From positions 1 to 53,431 of the forward strand of contig JAFRRE010000167.1 of the NCBI GenBank assembly GCA_017428285.1: 53,431 nucleotides of DNA, given 5' to 3'. This DNA comes from Bacteroidales bacterium. Lineage in GTDB: Bacteria; Bacteroidota; Bacteroidia; Bacteroidales; F082. Shown here in pieces: positions 16,557 to 25,270 of this stretch. The notes beneath the pieces were generated by a model. It saw nothing but the letters and a program-made list of their open reading frames with translations, was not told the origin of the DNA and ran no database searches. Within the stretch, counting starts at the first letter, position 1; each line of letters opens with the position of its first letter. The translations under genes were made by a program, and so were the position numbers.

Positions 16557-17537
16557 ATGGCTTACGATATCTTCATTAGTTATAGAAGGAAGGACGCTGG
16601 TTCAGGCGTAGCGGGCGAGTTGCAGGCGAAGTTTGAGAATTTGGGCTACAAAGTCTTCCTTGATGTCGATGAAATTGGGAGTGGTCAGTTTCCCGATCAA
16701 ATCAAACATGCTATTGAGGAATGTAAGGATTTTTTGCTTGTATTGGCTCCTGGTACCCTCGACCATTGTGTCGAGGAGGAGGATTGGGTGCGTCGCGAAA
16801 TCATCTTGGCTCAAGACTTGAACAAAAACATCATAGGCGTGGGACTTCCTGGTTTCGTTATGCCCGATGCTGAAGCCTTGCCGATGCCTTTGCGTACGCT
16901 TCCTATGCGACAGGTGTTTTTGTGGACCCACGAATATCGGGCTGCATCGTTTGCTAAGATTGAGGAAAACCTTCTTTCAACAGAACTTAGAAAGAAGAAA
17001 AAGCGTAGAATACGGTTGGCTTTGATCCCTGTTGTTTTGGCATTGATAATTGCCTTGATATTCGTATTGACAAAAAAGCCTTCATCCGATATCGTGGAAG
17101 AGAAGGAAACCATAGAAACTGCCAACCACGAATCCCAATTGTTCGAGAATCATGTCCAAAAAGCTTTGGCATTGACGCAGTCTTTGCCTGACACCAATGA
17201 ATTCAGGAAGAATTTCTTGCAAATGGTTTCGGATAAGGAGCTGTTCGTGAAATTGATGGAAGGCATCACAGAATGCGATTCAGCCTTGATGTTGAAGAAA
17301 CAATATGGGGATCGCATCAACGACACCTATGAAGTTGAATCCAAAAGAAAAGCCTTGCTAGGTCTTAGACAAGGTTACTATAATGCCATTATGGAGGATA
17401 TTAAGGTATTGCTTGATGAGGATGGAGCTGTGTTTGCACGTCAGGATTTGGAAATAGCAAAGCTGTTGGAGTTACCAGAGGAAAAGCAAAGGCTTGATTC
17501 CATAGAAGCGATTATTGAAAACAGTTTAAGGGAATAG
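16557..17537 (+). CDS. TIR-domain protein with one membrane helix and a periplasmic helical tail
   Basis: A 326-residue protein. The TIR domain is at about 2-140 (YDIFISYRRKDAGSGVAGEL; DVDEIGSGQFPDQI for box 2). EEDWVRREIILAQ places Glu81 where TIR NADases have their catalytic Glu. A very basic stretch (RKKKKRRIR, 145-153) precedes a single helix at about 154-172, so the TIR is predicted to be cytoplasmic and residues 175-326 periplasmic. The tail is alpha-helical (TNEFRKNFLQMVSDKELFV ... RQDLEIAKLLEL) with no named domain. The next gene starts 3 bases after the stop, so the operon links the TIR to an envelope protein. NAD+ cleavage, signalling or scaffolding are all possible; none is shown. 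Confidence 0.88.
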   Translation: MAYDIFISYRRKDAGSGVAGELQAKFENLGYKVFLDVDEIGSGQFPDQIKHAIEECKDFLLVLAPGTLDHCVEEEDWVRREIILAQDLNKNIIGVGLPGFVMPDAEALPMPLRTLPMRQVFLWTHEYRAASFAKIEENLLSTELRKKKKRRIRLALIPVVLALIIALIFVLTKKPSSDIVEEKETIETANHESQLFENHVQKALALTQSLPDTNEFRKNFLQMVSDKELFVKLMEGITECDSALMLKKQYGDRINDTYEVESKRKALLGLRQGYYNAIMEDIKVLLDEDGAVFARQDLEIAKLLELPEEKQRLDSIEAIIENSLRE

Positions 17538-17540
17538 CAC

Positions 17541-19610
17541 ATGAAAAAAGGTATTCTTCTGACGGTCCTTGTTGTTTTGTTATGTCAATTGGCTGTAATT
17601 GCCCAAAACTATGACCGATATAATTATTTTCACGAAGAGGCAGTCAAACTGAAAAACGAGGGAAAACTTGTTGAAGCCAAAGAAAAGTTCAAGAAAATCA
17701 AGGTGATATGCAAAGGCGGCATACCTGAGGACAATGACCTCGACAAAATGATCAGGGAGTGTACGACGATAAGCCTGTCAGAGAGCAACCTTCAGTTTGA
17801 AGCTTATGGAAGTCGGACAAAAAACGTCACTGTTAAAGTGAATGCGACAAGCTTCAAAGCGACTAGTAACGCAAAGTGGTGCAAGGTCGGCAAGAAAGGC
17901 AGTGTCGTTTCTGTAACCTGTGAGAACAATGAAGCCCCCCATCCTCGTGACGCAAGTGTTTCCGTTATGGCTGATGGCAAAATTGTTTCATTTGGCGTGT
18001 ATCAGCTTGGTGGACGACTTGCATTTGAAGCCATACCAGATTCGGTGCATTTCTCGAAACTGAGCGAGGCGGTTGACATTTCCATCATAACAAATGCTGA
18101 TGCATGGCGGGTAGACTCAGTCCCTGAGTGGATAGAATACCAATCGAACGACACTGCGCTGCACCTCCAAAGCATGCAAAACAATCAGGTGGAAGCGCGT
18201 GAAGCAACGATATACGTAGCTGTCGCCGACGACTGGTTTCCGATCTATGTCAGCCAGGCAGAATCTGATACTACATTAGCTGTTGATAAGGAGGAGCTTG
18301 TTTTTCCATGCACTGAGTCAGGAAACCATTTGGTGGTGACAAGCAATTTGAACTATTGGCAGGTGATCACTTCTGACAATTGGATTCAGGCTTCTGTCAA
18401 TTCGGATAGGGTTAATGTATTGGTTCAGGGGAATGAATCTCTTTTCAGTCGGCATGGATGGATAAGGATTGGCATGGGCGATAGATTTTGCAAGGTGCTT
18501 GTCCATCAGTATGCCTATGCATCAGAACCCCCAATGTTGACATCGGAAATCAATGCCGATGGAGAATCAAAAGGGTCTATCTCGGTGAAGAGTGTGCCTT
18601 CCGACCTGAAAGTCACCATAATAGATGACGCTGAAGAGTCAAGTGTGAGATATACGCCTTTTGATTTGCCCATTGATTATGGGCATTATTCCTTGATTAT
18701 GGGACTTGAGCGTCGAGAGGTGTTTGCCAATGAGCGGCAGCCAGACGTGCTTTTTAAGCCAGGGCTTCGTTTTGCCACGATTACCTGGGCGCCCAAGGCC
18801 GCATCGGGTATGATGAGTGGCTATGTGGGTGCCAATTCATGGGGGGCGTATGCGCATTTTCAGGCCACCACTCCGCTTGTCACCAACTATTCCAACAGTG
18901 ACCAATTGGCCGGCTACAATATGACTTTTGGCCCGGTATTTTGCCCCAATGCATTCCCGTATCTTGGCGCCTACGCAGGAGTTGGACTGGGTGGTTATGA
19001 CATGGGGCCTCGTTTCGGCTTTGATTATGAAGCTGGAGTCATGGGCTTCTATAAGCACTTTATGCTTACGGCGGGTTTCCACACCACACGGATCAATTCA
19101 TCGGTGCAAAGTACCTATTTCGTGTTGGGGATGGGCGGCTATTTGAAACGGTATTACGATGCCCAACTGGGTTATTGTGCCAGCGACAGTCGCCGATGGG
19201 TCTCATTGAACTATGTGTTCCGTCCCTCTGAAAACGGAAAGGGATTTATGATTGGTGATGTGGGTAAAGATAAGGTGCGCGTGTATTTTAAGGCACTTTA
19301 TCTGTCGAACGAATCCGCAGACAGTTTGCTGGTTAGAAATGTTGAAGGAGGCCTCGGTCTCGTCTTTACGCCTGTTAATGGTATAATAGACATGTGTATA
19401 GGCGCATCGGGAGCAGCAAACATCTCGGGATTGGATGAGCGTTTTCAAGGCATTGGCGTTGAGTTGGGAACCATCCTTAATATATGGCGCTTCCCTATCA
19501 CTGTTTTCTTGCATGAATCGGATTTGTTTGGAGAACGCCATCTTTGCGTCGATTTTGGCATAGGTTTCCATTTGGGAGAATTTGAAAGATCAAAATGTAG
19601 TTACCAATAA
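17541..19610 (+). CDS. Envelope protein: TPR-like N-terminus, three BACON-like domains, PEGA-like domain, C-terminal barrel-like region
   Basis: A 689-residue protein with a signal peptide (MKKGILLTVLVVLLCQLAVIAQ). Residues 25-75 form a helical repeat-like segment. Three consecutive BACON-type beta-sandwiches follow (about 77-156, 160-240, 247-325); each has a Trp-containing core (NAKWCKVG, DAWRVDSVPEWIEY, NYWQVITSDNWIQA), and the first two end in a YQLG or SQAE strand. Residues 344-400 look like a PEGA domain (GSISVKSVPSDLKVTIID ... YTPFDLPIDYGHYSLIM). The last 280 residues are glycine- and aromatic-rich strands like an outer-membrane barrel. It probably bridges periplasm and outer membrane (inference). 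It sits between a TIR protein (3-base gap) and a secreted protein (0-base gap). Confidence 0.82.
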   Translation: MKKGILLTVLVVLLCQLAVIAQNYDRYNYFHEEAVKLKNEGKLVEAKEKFKKIKVICKGGIPEDNDLDKMIRECTTISLSESNLQFEAYGSRTKNVTVKVNATSFKATSNAKWCKVGKKGSVVSVTCENNEAPHPRDASVSVMADGKIVSFGVYQLGGRLAFEAIPDSVHFSKLSEAVDISIITNADAWRVDSVPEWIEYQSNDTALHLQSMQNNQVEAREATIYVAVADDWFPIYVSQAESDTTLAVDKEELVFPCTESGNHLVVTSNLNYWQVITSDNWIQASVNSDRVNVLVQGNESLFSRHGWIRIGMGDRFCKVLVHQYAYASEPPMLTSEINADGESKGSISVKSVPSDLKVTIIDDAEESSVRYTPFDLPIDYGHYSLIMGLERREVFANERQPDVLFKPGLRFATITWAPKAASGMMSGYVGANSWGAYAHFQATTPLVTNYSNSDQLAGYNMTFGPVFCPNAFPYLGAYAGVGLGGYDMGPRFGFDYEAGVMGFYKHFMLTAGFHTTRINSSVQSTYFVLGMGGYLKRYYDAQLGYCASDSRRWVSLNYVFRPSENGKGFMIGDVGKDKVRVYFKALYLSNESADSLLVRNVEGGLGLVFTPVNGIIDMCIGASGAANISGLDERFQGIGVELGTILNIWRFPITVFLHESDLFGERHLCVDFGIGFHLGEFERSKCSYQ

Positions 19611-20942
19611 ATGTTGATTATGAAAAGGCTTACTTTTCTGGTGCTTATATTGATTTCGCTTCATCAGTGGTCAGAAGCGCAATTGCCGAATAGTAATCTG
19701 AACCGTATTTGCGTGGAGACCTTGGAAGGGTATCTTAGCGTGAATCCAGGTGAGTTTCAGGTGGAATACAACCTCTTGCCCAATGCGTCTATGCATTCCA
19801 TGTCTACGTATTACAATTATGTTTATGTTGCGAGGAATTCAAAAACCGGCATGACCTCCATCTATTCCAATGGGGCAACGGTGATCCCTCTGGATTATAC
19901 GGCAAGGACCTTTAGGATTGCAAATAATTGGAATGAGTGCGTTTTTGCCGTCAAGTATTTTGAGGATGACGTGAATGGGGTGGGCTATGGCGTGGAGACT
20001 ATCTATGCCTATGGCGTGCTCCAGAATTTGTGTGACAGCATCATCAGCATGACTAATGACGGGTATGTCTATAAGTTGAATGACGTGTATTATTATAGCA
20101 CGTATAAAGATGCGACAACACAGAGTCAGGTCACTTCTGTCGTTTGGCCTGAGAAACGGACCTATAAGGAGGCTGACAGTACCCTGCTTTCGGCAGGCGC
20201 GCTCGGTTGTAGGCTTTCTGATGGAGATGTCTATCATTGCAGCATTGGAAAAGACAAGGACAATTTGCATTATTATTACCTCTATCGTGACCAATATATG
20301 CCTTACACCGTGTTGGTGGTCGATGGCAAGGTGGTTGAGCTGTATGGCGACTACAAGGATGAGAGCTTTAGGTTGAAGTATTCCTATGATGGTTGGCATT
20401 GGATGGCTGTCGCGGATGACCGTATCTGGGTCGATGGGAAGATGAAATCCGTAGAGGGTTATACCATTTCGGATTTTATGATCACCAACGATGGAGACTA
20501 TATTTACAAAGCATCTAAGAAAGGCGAAGAGGAGAAAGGTGAAACATTGGTGATGAACGGAGAGATCATCCGTCGACAAGTCATCATTGGCCATTTTGCC
20601 TTGAATGCCCAACAGAAGCTGAGGTTCCATTTCCTTGCCGCAGGACAATGGTATGTATATGAGAATGGTCAAATCAACAGCTTGAACAAAGAGTCCAATT
20701 CTATCCTTTACACTGATGATTTGATTGACAATCTCGCTATTGACAAGTATTCTTACGATGGAATGCATAAACTGTCCTACGTCACTGGCCAGAAAGGTGT
20801 TGAAATAGATGGTGTGCAAGTGACAAAATCGGTTCCATTTCAGGTTGTTTACGACAAAGAGGAAAAGTGTTTCAGATGGAATGCGATTGAAACCAACAAG
20901 GAAGGGAAGACCGATTTGGTGATTTATAAGTATGCGTTATAA
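19611..20942 (+). CDS. Secreted beta-rich protein of unknown function, third gene of the TIR operon
   Basis: A 443-residue protein (440 from the second ATG at 19620). The signal peptide is MKRLTFLVLILISLHQWSEAQ. The mature part consists of repeating short strands with Tyr/Asp-rich turns (DGYVYKLNDVYYYSTYKDA; DRIWVDGKMKSVEGYTISD; GDYIYKASKKGEEEKGETLV), which suggests a beta-propeller or similar repeat fold. There is no T9SS sorting domain and no lipobox, so it may stay in the periplasm. The first ATG abuts the previous stop (TAA then ATG), which indicates tight coupling to the BACON protein. No family is recognised; the third member of an unnamed operon. Confidence 0.8.
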   Translation: MLIMKRLTFLVLILISLHQWSEAQLPNSNLNRICVETLEGYLSVNPGEFQVEYNLLPNASMHSMSTYYNYVYVARNSKTGMTSIYSNGATVIPLDYTARTFRIANNWNECVFAVKYFEDDVNGVGYGVETIYAYGVLQNLCDSIISMTNDGYVYKLNDVYYYSTYKDATTQSQVTSVVWPEKRTYKEADSTLLSAGALGCRLSDGDVYHCSIGKDKDNLHYYYLYRDQYMPYTVLVVDGKVVELYGDYKDESFRLKYSYDGWHWMAVADDRIWVDGKMKSVEGYTISDFMITNDGDYIYKASKKGEEEKGETLVMNGEIIRRQVIIGHFALNAQQKLRFHFLAAGQWYVYENGQINSLNKESNSILYTDDLIDNLAIDKYSYDGMHKLSYVTGQKGVEIDGVQVTKSVPFQVVYDKEEKCFRWNAIETNKEGKTDLVIYKYAL

Positions 20943-20962
20943 ATTATTCTTCAAAAACGTAC

Positions 20963-20990
20963 TTGGATAAAGAAATTATTCGTAATTTCG
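20963..20990 (+). promoter_or_regulatory. Promoter of ilvE
   Basis: TTG at 20963-20965, 17 bases, then TAATTTCG at 20983-20990, one base off the -7 consensus. The leader to the ATG at 21041 is about 45 bases. Confidence 0.45.
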
Positions 20991-21040
20991 TGGACTTTTA
21001 GAAAACAACAGTAATCAATCAACTATAAATTATAAGAATC

Positions 21041-22066
21041 ATGCAAAACATCGATTGGGCAAACTTAACATTTGGTTATTATCCAACGAATTACAACGTC
21101 CGCTGCTATTTCCGCAACGGTCAGTGGGGCGAACTGGAAGTCAGCTCCGACACATCCATCAACATTCACATGGCCGCTACCTGTCTGCACTACGGTCAGG
21201 AAGCTTTCGAAGGCATGAAGGCTTTCCGTGGCAAGGACGGTAAGGTACGCGTATTCCGCTGGGATGAGAACTGCAAGCGTTTGCAGCGTTCGGCTCAGGG
21301 CATCATGATGGCTGAGTTCCCGGATGACAAGTTCTGGGCTGCTATTGAGAAGGTTGTCCGTCTCAATGCCGACTTCATCCCGCCTTACGAAACGGGTGCT
21401 TCTTTGTACATCCGTCCGCTGCTGATTGGCACGGGCGCCCGCGTAGGTGTGAAACCTGCTGACGAGTACTTGTTTGTGGTCTTCGTGACCCCCGTCGGCC
21501 CATACTTCAAGGGTGGTTTCATGGCCAACCCCTACGTCATCACGCGCAAGTACGACCGCGCTGCCCCGCTCGGCACCGGTACCTTCAAGGTGGGTGGCAA
21601 CTATGCCGCTTCACTGCGCCCGCACGTTGAGGCTTGCCATGGCGGTCAATACGCTTGCGAGTTCTATCTCGACGCAAAGGAGAAGAAGTATATCGACGAG
21701 GCTGGCGCTGCCAACTTCTTCGGTATCAAGAACGACACCTATATCACGCCTCAGAGCACGTCTATCCTGCCTTCCATCACCAACAAGAGCTTGATGCAGT
21801 TGGCTGAGACTCTCGGCATGAAGGTCGAACGTCGTCCCATCGCTGAAGAGGAACTCACCACCTTCGAAGAAGCTGGCGCATGCGGCACTGCTGCCGTCAT
21901 CAGCCCCATCTCGCGCATCGATGACCCCGAAAACGGCAAGTCATACCAGTTTGGTGACGGCAAGCCTGGTCCGTGGAGCCTGAAGCTTTACAACAAGCTC
22001 CGTGGTATCCAATACGGCACCGAACCCGACGAATTCGGCTGGACGACCGTCATCGAAGGCCTCTAA
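21041..22066 (+). CDS. ilvE: Branched-chain amino acid aminotransferase
   Basis: A 341-residue cytoplasmic PLP enzyme that moves the amino group between glutamate and the 2-oxo acids of leucine, isoleucine and valine. The PLP lysine is Lys183 in GTFKVGGNYAASL; other family marks are LHYGQEAFEGMKAFR, YIRPLLIGTG, EAGAANFFGI and EAGACGTAAVISPI. Length and motifs match the type found in Bacteroidota and the mammalian-like (BCAT) group rather than the shorter E. coli IlvE. It stands alone with its own promoter, and a hairpin terminator at 22094-22123 follows. Confidence 0.96.
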   Translation: MQNIDWANLTFGYYPTNYNVRCYFRNGQWGELEVSSDTSINIHMAATCLHYGQEAFEGMKAFRGKDGKVRVFRWDENCKRLQRSAQGIMMAEFPDDKFWAAIEKVVRLNADFIPPYETGASLYIRPLLIGTGARVGVKPADEYLFVVFVTPVGPYFKGGFMANPYVITRKYDRAAPLGTGTFKVGGNYAASLRPHVEACHGGQYACEFYLDAKEKKYIDEAGAANFFGIKNDTYITPQSTSILPSITNKSLMQLAETLGMKVERRPIAEEELTTFEEAGACGTAAVISPISRIDDPENGKSYQFGDGKPGPWSLKLYNKLRGIQYGTEPDEFGWTTVIEGL

Positions 22067-22093
22067 TTACAGGCTGTATGAAAAAAGTTTGAA

Positions 22094-22141
22094 AAAATGC
22101 GTCACAAAGTGGCGCATTTTTTTGATTAATGTGTATTTTTG
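22094..22141 (+). terminator. ilvE terminator followed by a -7 box
   Basis: AAAATGCGTCAC (22094-22105) pairs with GTGGCGCATTTT (22109-22120, one G-T pair) around a 3-base loop, and Ts follow to 22123. TATTTTTG at 22134-22141 comes shortly after and can act as the -7 element for the Omp28-like gene. Confidence 0.75.
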
Positions 22142-22178
22142 TGGCGGAAAAGTTATCAATCAACTAAATAATTACACA

Positions 22179-24224
22179 ATGAAGAAATTTACTTTTGCCT
22201 TAATGGCTTTGCTGGCCTTCACTTTCTCGCTGAAAGCCCAGCAGTATGTATCAACAGAACCTGCCAACAGGAACGTCATCCTCGAAGAGTTCACTGGCCG
22301 TAACTGCGGCTACTGCACTGACGGCCATGCCAGAGCAAATCAAATCATGGCCTCCCACCCAGGTAGAGTTTGGGCAATGAATCTCCATTGCACGGGCTTG
22401 TCACCTACTAGCTATCCCAATCTTAACTGCCCTGATGGCACTGCCCTTTCCAATGGTTTTAGCTTTGATGGTATTCCCACCGGTGTTGTGAATCGTCACT
22501 CTGGCACTGCTGCCGATAGAGGACAATGGGCAAGTTTGACCAATACCCAATTGAGCCAAGCCGCTGAATGCAATGTTGCAGGCTTTGTCGCTATCAATCC
22601 GCAAACTCGTATGGCCACGATTACCGTCGAAGTGTATTACACGGGCAATAGCACGGTTGATGAGAACTACCTGACTGTAGCCATGCTGCAGGATAGTATT
22701 TTGGGTTCTCAGGCCGACTATGGCAACTACAATCCTTCACAATGGATTGGTAATCAGTATGTCCACATGCATACGATGCGTGATGTGGTTAATGAGAGTG
22801 TTTGGGGTGATCCCATTTCTCCCACCACACAGGGAACTTTGATTACCAGAACCTATCAATACGAGATTCCTGAAGTCATTGGTGCTCCCAATGGTGCTGA
22901 TGTGGTTCTTGACCACATTCATTTCCTTGCATTTGTCACTGAGCGTTACCAAGGCACACCCACACGTCCTATCTTGAACGCTTGTCAACTTGAACAGGTC
23001 TTTGGAAGCGATGATCCGATTTATCCTGCTGTGATGTCAGTCGCTCAAGCCGGCGGCACCACTTGTACGCACAACAAGGAAATCGAGGTGAACGTTCAAA
23101 ACCTGGGTACGGAAACCATCACCAGCATGACTGTTGAAGTTGAAATGGAAGGTCAAACCCAGACCATCAATTGGGAAGGTGAGATGCCTCAATATGGCGG
23201 TGAAAAACTGTTTACAACCATGGATGTGCCTTTTGGATCGCATACTGTGACCGCTACCATCATCGAAGCAAATGGTGCATCGTACAACAATGTGGGCTCG
23301 GGATCAATCACTTGCACGGAATGGGCAGAGCTTGAGACCGAAGAAGATGAGGTGGAAGTTCGCCTCGATTTGATGCAGGATAAGTATGGCGCTCAAATTA
23401 CCTGGTCGTTCAAAGCTTCCGACGGCACCGTCCTGGCTTCCGGAGGTCCTTATACCACGCTTGCTAGCGCAACTGCTACCCAACTTCATATCGAATATGT
23501 CACTGTTCCCGCCAACGAATGCGTTACCTTCACCATCCATGATGGTGGCCAAAATGGCATCTGCTGTTCGTATGGACATGGTTACTACATTGTGAAAGAC
23601 AGCGAAGGCAACGTGCTCTTTGGCGATGAAAACAATGGCCAGTTTGGCACTGAAGCCTCGCATCTGCTCTCAGTGAGAGGTCCGCAGGCTACAGTTGAAG
23701 TCGGTACAACCGAGGTCGAGAACGTAACCTACACTCATGCTGACTTCATCTCTTCATTGGTGTACGAAGGATATCCCGATCAGGTAGGCTTCGAGTGCCG
23801 CAAGGTGACGAGCTCCGAACCTATGATTATCCCGGGCATCCTTAACGAATTCCAAAAGATTCTTGGCTCGACCGATGAACTTGAACATACCAGCATTTAT
23901 GTGGTGAGAGCTTTCGCTGTCGTAAACGGCGAAACCTACTATGGAGCTGAGACTACCTTCCAAACTTGGACGGAAGGTGTTGCTGAGTTCGGAGAGAGCG
24001 TGAAGATCTATCCTAACCCGACTTCTGGCATCCTCAACATCCAAGGTGAAGGCATGAAGAGCCTGGAGGTTTACAACACCATCGGTCAGTGTGTGATGAC
24101 ACAAGAAGTCAATGGTGATGGCATCCAACTGAGTACGGAGAGCCTGAACAATGGCATTTACTTCCTCCGCGTTCGTTCCAACGACGGTGCCGTGTTGAAC
24201 CGCACCTTCTCAGTGGCCCGTTAA
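22179..24224 (+). CDS. Omp28-related T9SS-secreted protein with thioredoxin-like N-terminus
   Basis: A 681-residue secreted protein. The signal peptide is MKKFTFALMALLAFTFSLKAQ. Residues 28-250 resemble the Omp28-related family: VILEEFTGRNCGYCTDGHAR carries a CxxC in a thioredoxin-like fold. Later beta-sandwich modules follow (CTHNKEIEVNVQNLGTETI; a region with HDGGQNGICCSYGHGYY). The end is a type A T9SS sorting domain (VKIYPNPTSGILNIQ ... NGIYFLRVRS). The ATG at 22179 was chosen because the upstream in-frame extension overlaps ilvE and its terminator. A redox or folding role at the surface is possible from the CxxC but is not shown. Confidence 0.88.
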   Translation: MKKFTFALMALLAFTFSLKAQQYVSTEPANRNVILEEFTGRNCGYCTDGHARANQIMASHPGRVWAMNLHCTGLSPTSYPNLNCPDGTALSNGFSFDGIPTGVVNRHSGTAADRGQWASLTNTQLSQAAECNVAGFVAINPQTRMATITVEVYYTGNSTVDENYLTVAMLQDSILGSQADYGNYNPSQWIGNQYVHMHTMRDVVNESVWGDPISPTTQGTLITRTYQYEIPEVIGAPNGADVVLDHIHFLAFVTERYQGTPTRPILNACQLEQVFGSDDPIYPAVMSVAQAGGTTCTHNKEIEVNVQNLGTETITSMTVEVEMEGQTQTINWEGEMPQYGGEKLFTTMDVPFGSHTVTATIIEANGASYNNVGSGSITCTEWAELETEEDEVEVRLDLMQDKYGAQITWSFKASDGTVLASGGPYTTLASATATQLHIEYVTVPANECVTFTIHDGGQNGICCSYGHGYYIVKDSEGNVLFGDENNGQFGTEASHLLSVRGPQATVEVGTTEVENVTYTHADFISSLVYEGYPDQVGFECRKVTSSEPMIIPGILNEFQKILGSTDELEHTSIYVVRAFAVVNGETYYGAETTFQTWTEGVAEFGESVKIYPNPTSGILNIQGEGMKSLEVYNTIGQCVMTQEVNGDGIQLSTESLNNGIYFLRVRSNDGAVLNRTFSVAR

Positions 24225-24245
24225 ACAGGCAGCTGAATGCAATGA

Positions 24246-24277
24246 AAAAAAGCCGCTTCAATCGAGGCGGCTTTTTT
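24246..24277. terminator. Bidirectional terminator
   Basis: AAAAAAGCCGC (24246-24256) pairs with GCGGCTTTTTT (24267-24277) around a 10-base loop, with a T-run on either strand. It separates the Omp28-like gene from the convergent pyrF. Confidence 0.85.
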
Positions 24278-24305
24278 CGTCATTGCAAGGAACGAAGCAA
24301 TCCAG
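24278..24305. repeat. Intergenic palindromic repeat, family A (copy 2, short form)
   Basis: CGTCATTGCAAGG followed by AACGAAGCAATCCAG: a 28-base version of the 34-base element at 1514 and 40470, lacking one GGA/ACG block. It starts directly after the terminator. A second GC-rich palindrome (ACTCCCCCTTTT ... AGTGGAGGGCGGGG, about 24322-24349) follows before the pyrF stop. Confidence 0.7.
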
Positions 24306-24351
24306 AAAGCTTGTGCGCGCGACTCCCCCTTTTAAGTGGAGGGCGGGGGGA

Positions 24352-25179
24352 TTAAACCAATCCTTTATCCTTCAGCAACGCACTCATCTGTACCTGTAAT
24401 TTCTTCGCTTCCTCACCAGCCCTAACGGCAAAATCACTGCCATTCGAAGCATAGATGATGCCTCTCGACGAGTTGACCAGCATACCGCATTCATTATTCA
24501 AGCCGTTGTGGGCCACAGCCTGCAAGTCGCCGCCTTGGGCACCCACGCCGGGCACGAGGAAGAAATAGTCGGGCAACATCTTGCGGATCTCGCCCAACTC
24601 CTCGGGATGAGTGGCACCTACCACGAACATCAGCTGCTCAGAAGTGGCCCAAGTCGTAGCGGTTTGCAGCACCTGTTGGTGTAACATTCGATCGCCGACA
24701 TTGAGGTATTGGAAATCTTGCGATCCTTTGTTGGAGGTCAAGGCCAAGAGGATGACCCATTTGTCCTCGAAGTTGAGGAAGGGCTCCACGGAGTCTTTAC
24801 CCATGTATGGCGCTACGGTCAAGGCGTCGGCTTTCAAGGTGTTGAAGAAGGCCTTGGCGTAATTGGCCGAGGTGTTGCCGATGTCGCCGCGCTTGGCATC
24901 CGCGATGATGAAGACATCGGGATGGTTGTTCTTGATGTATTGGATGGTGCGCTCTAAGCTCTGCCAGCCTTTGGCGCCATACACTTCGTAGAAAGCAGTG
25001 TTGGGCTTGTAAGCCACAGCGTAAGGGGCAGTCTTGTTGATAATCTGTTTGTTAAACTCAAAGATAGGGTCCTCAAAAGCTAACAATTCCTGCGGAATCT
25101 TGTTGATGTCGGTGTCCAAGCCGACGCAAAGGAACGACTGTTTTTTCTTGATTTGCTCAAAAAGTTGATGTTTATTCAT
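24352..25179 (-). CDS. pyrF: Orotidine 5'-phosphate decarboxylase
   Basis: A 275-residue cytoplasmic enzyme that converts OMP to UMP, the last step of de novo pyrimidine synthesis. It belongs to the longer (type 2) group. The catalytic motif is [18 protein letters not shown] at about 94-111, with the Asp-x-Lys-Arg-x-Asp-Ile core intact; [10 protein letters not shown] at the N-terminus and the phosphate-binding [11 protein letters not shown] and NSSRGIIYA fit. The reading frame is open 34 codons further upstream, but that stretch runs through a family B repeat (LRPFDAS is repeat-derived), so the ATG at 25177-25179 is preferred. prfA lies upstream on the same strand. Confidence 0.95.
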   Translation of the reverse strand: MNKHQLFEQIKKKQSFLCVGLDTDINKIPQELLAFEDPIFEFNKQIINKTAPYAVAYKPNTAFYEVYGAKGWQSLERTIQYIKNNHPDVFIIADAKRGDIGNTSANYAKAFFNTLKADALTVAPYMGKDSVEPFLNFEDKWVILLALTSNKGSQDFQYLNVGDRMLHQQVLQTATTWATSEQLMFVVGATHPEELGEIRKMLPDYFFLVPGVGAQGGDLQAVAHNGLNNECGMLVNSSRGIIYASNGSDFAVRAGEEAKKLQVQMSALLKDKGLV

Positions 25180-25207
25180 AATGTTTGTGTTTATATGCAA
25201 TAAGTGA

Positions 25208-25266
25208 AGGTCCCTGAGCCTGAGGTTGCTGAGCAAAGTCGAAGCATCGAAGGGCCGAAGGGCCGG
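25208..25266. repeat. Intergenic palindromic repeat, family B (copy 2)
   Basis: GGTCCCTGAGCCTGAGG, then GAGCAAAGTCGAAGC and ATCGAAGGGCC: a decayed copy of the element also found at 6512, 28147 and 39171. It lies between pyrF and prfA and creates the false N-terminal extension of the pyrF frame. Confidence 0.75.
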
Positions 25267-25270
25267 TTTA

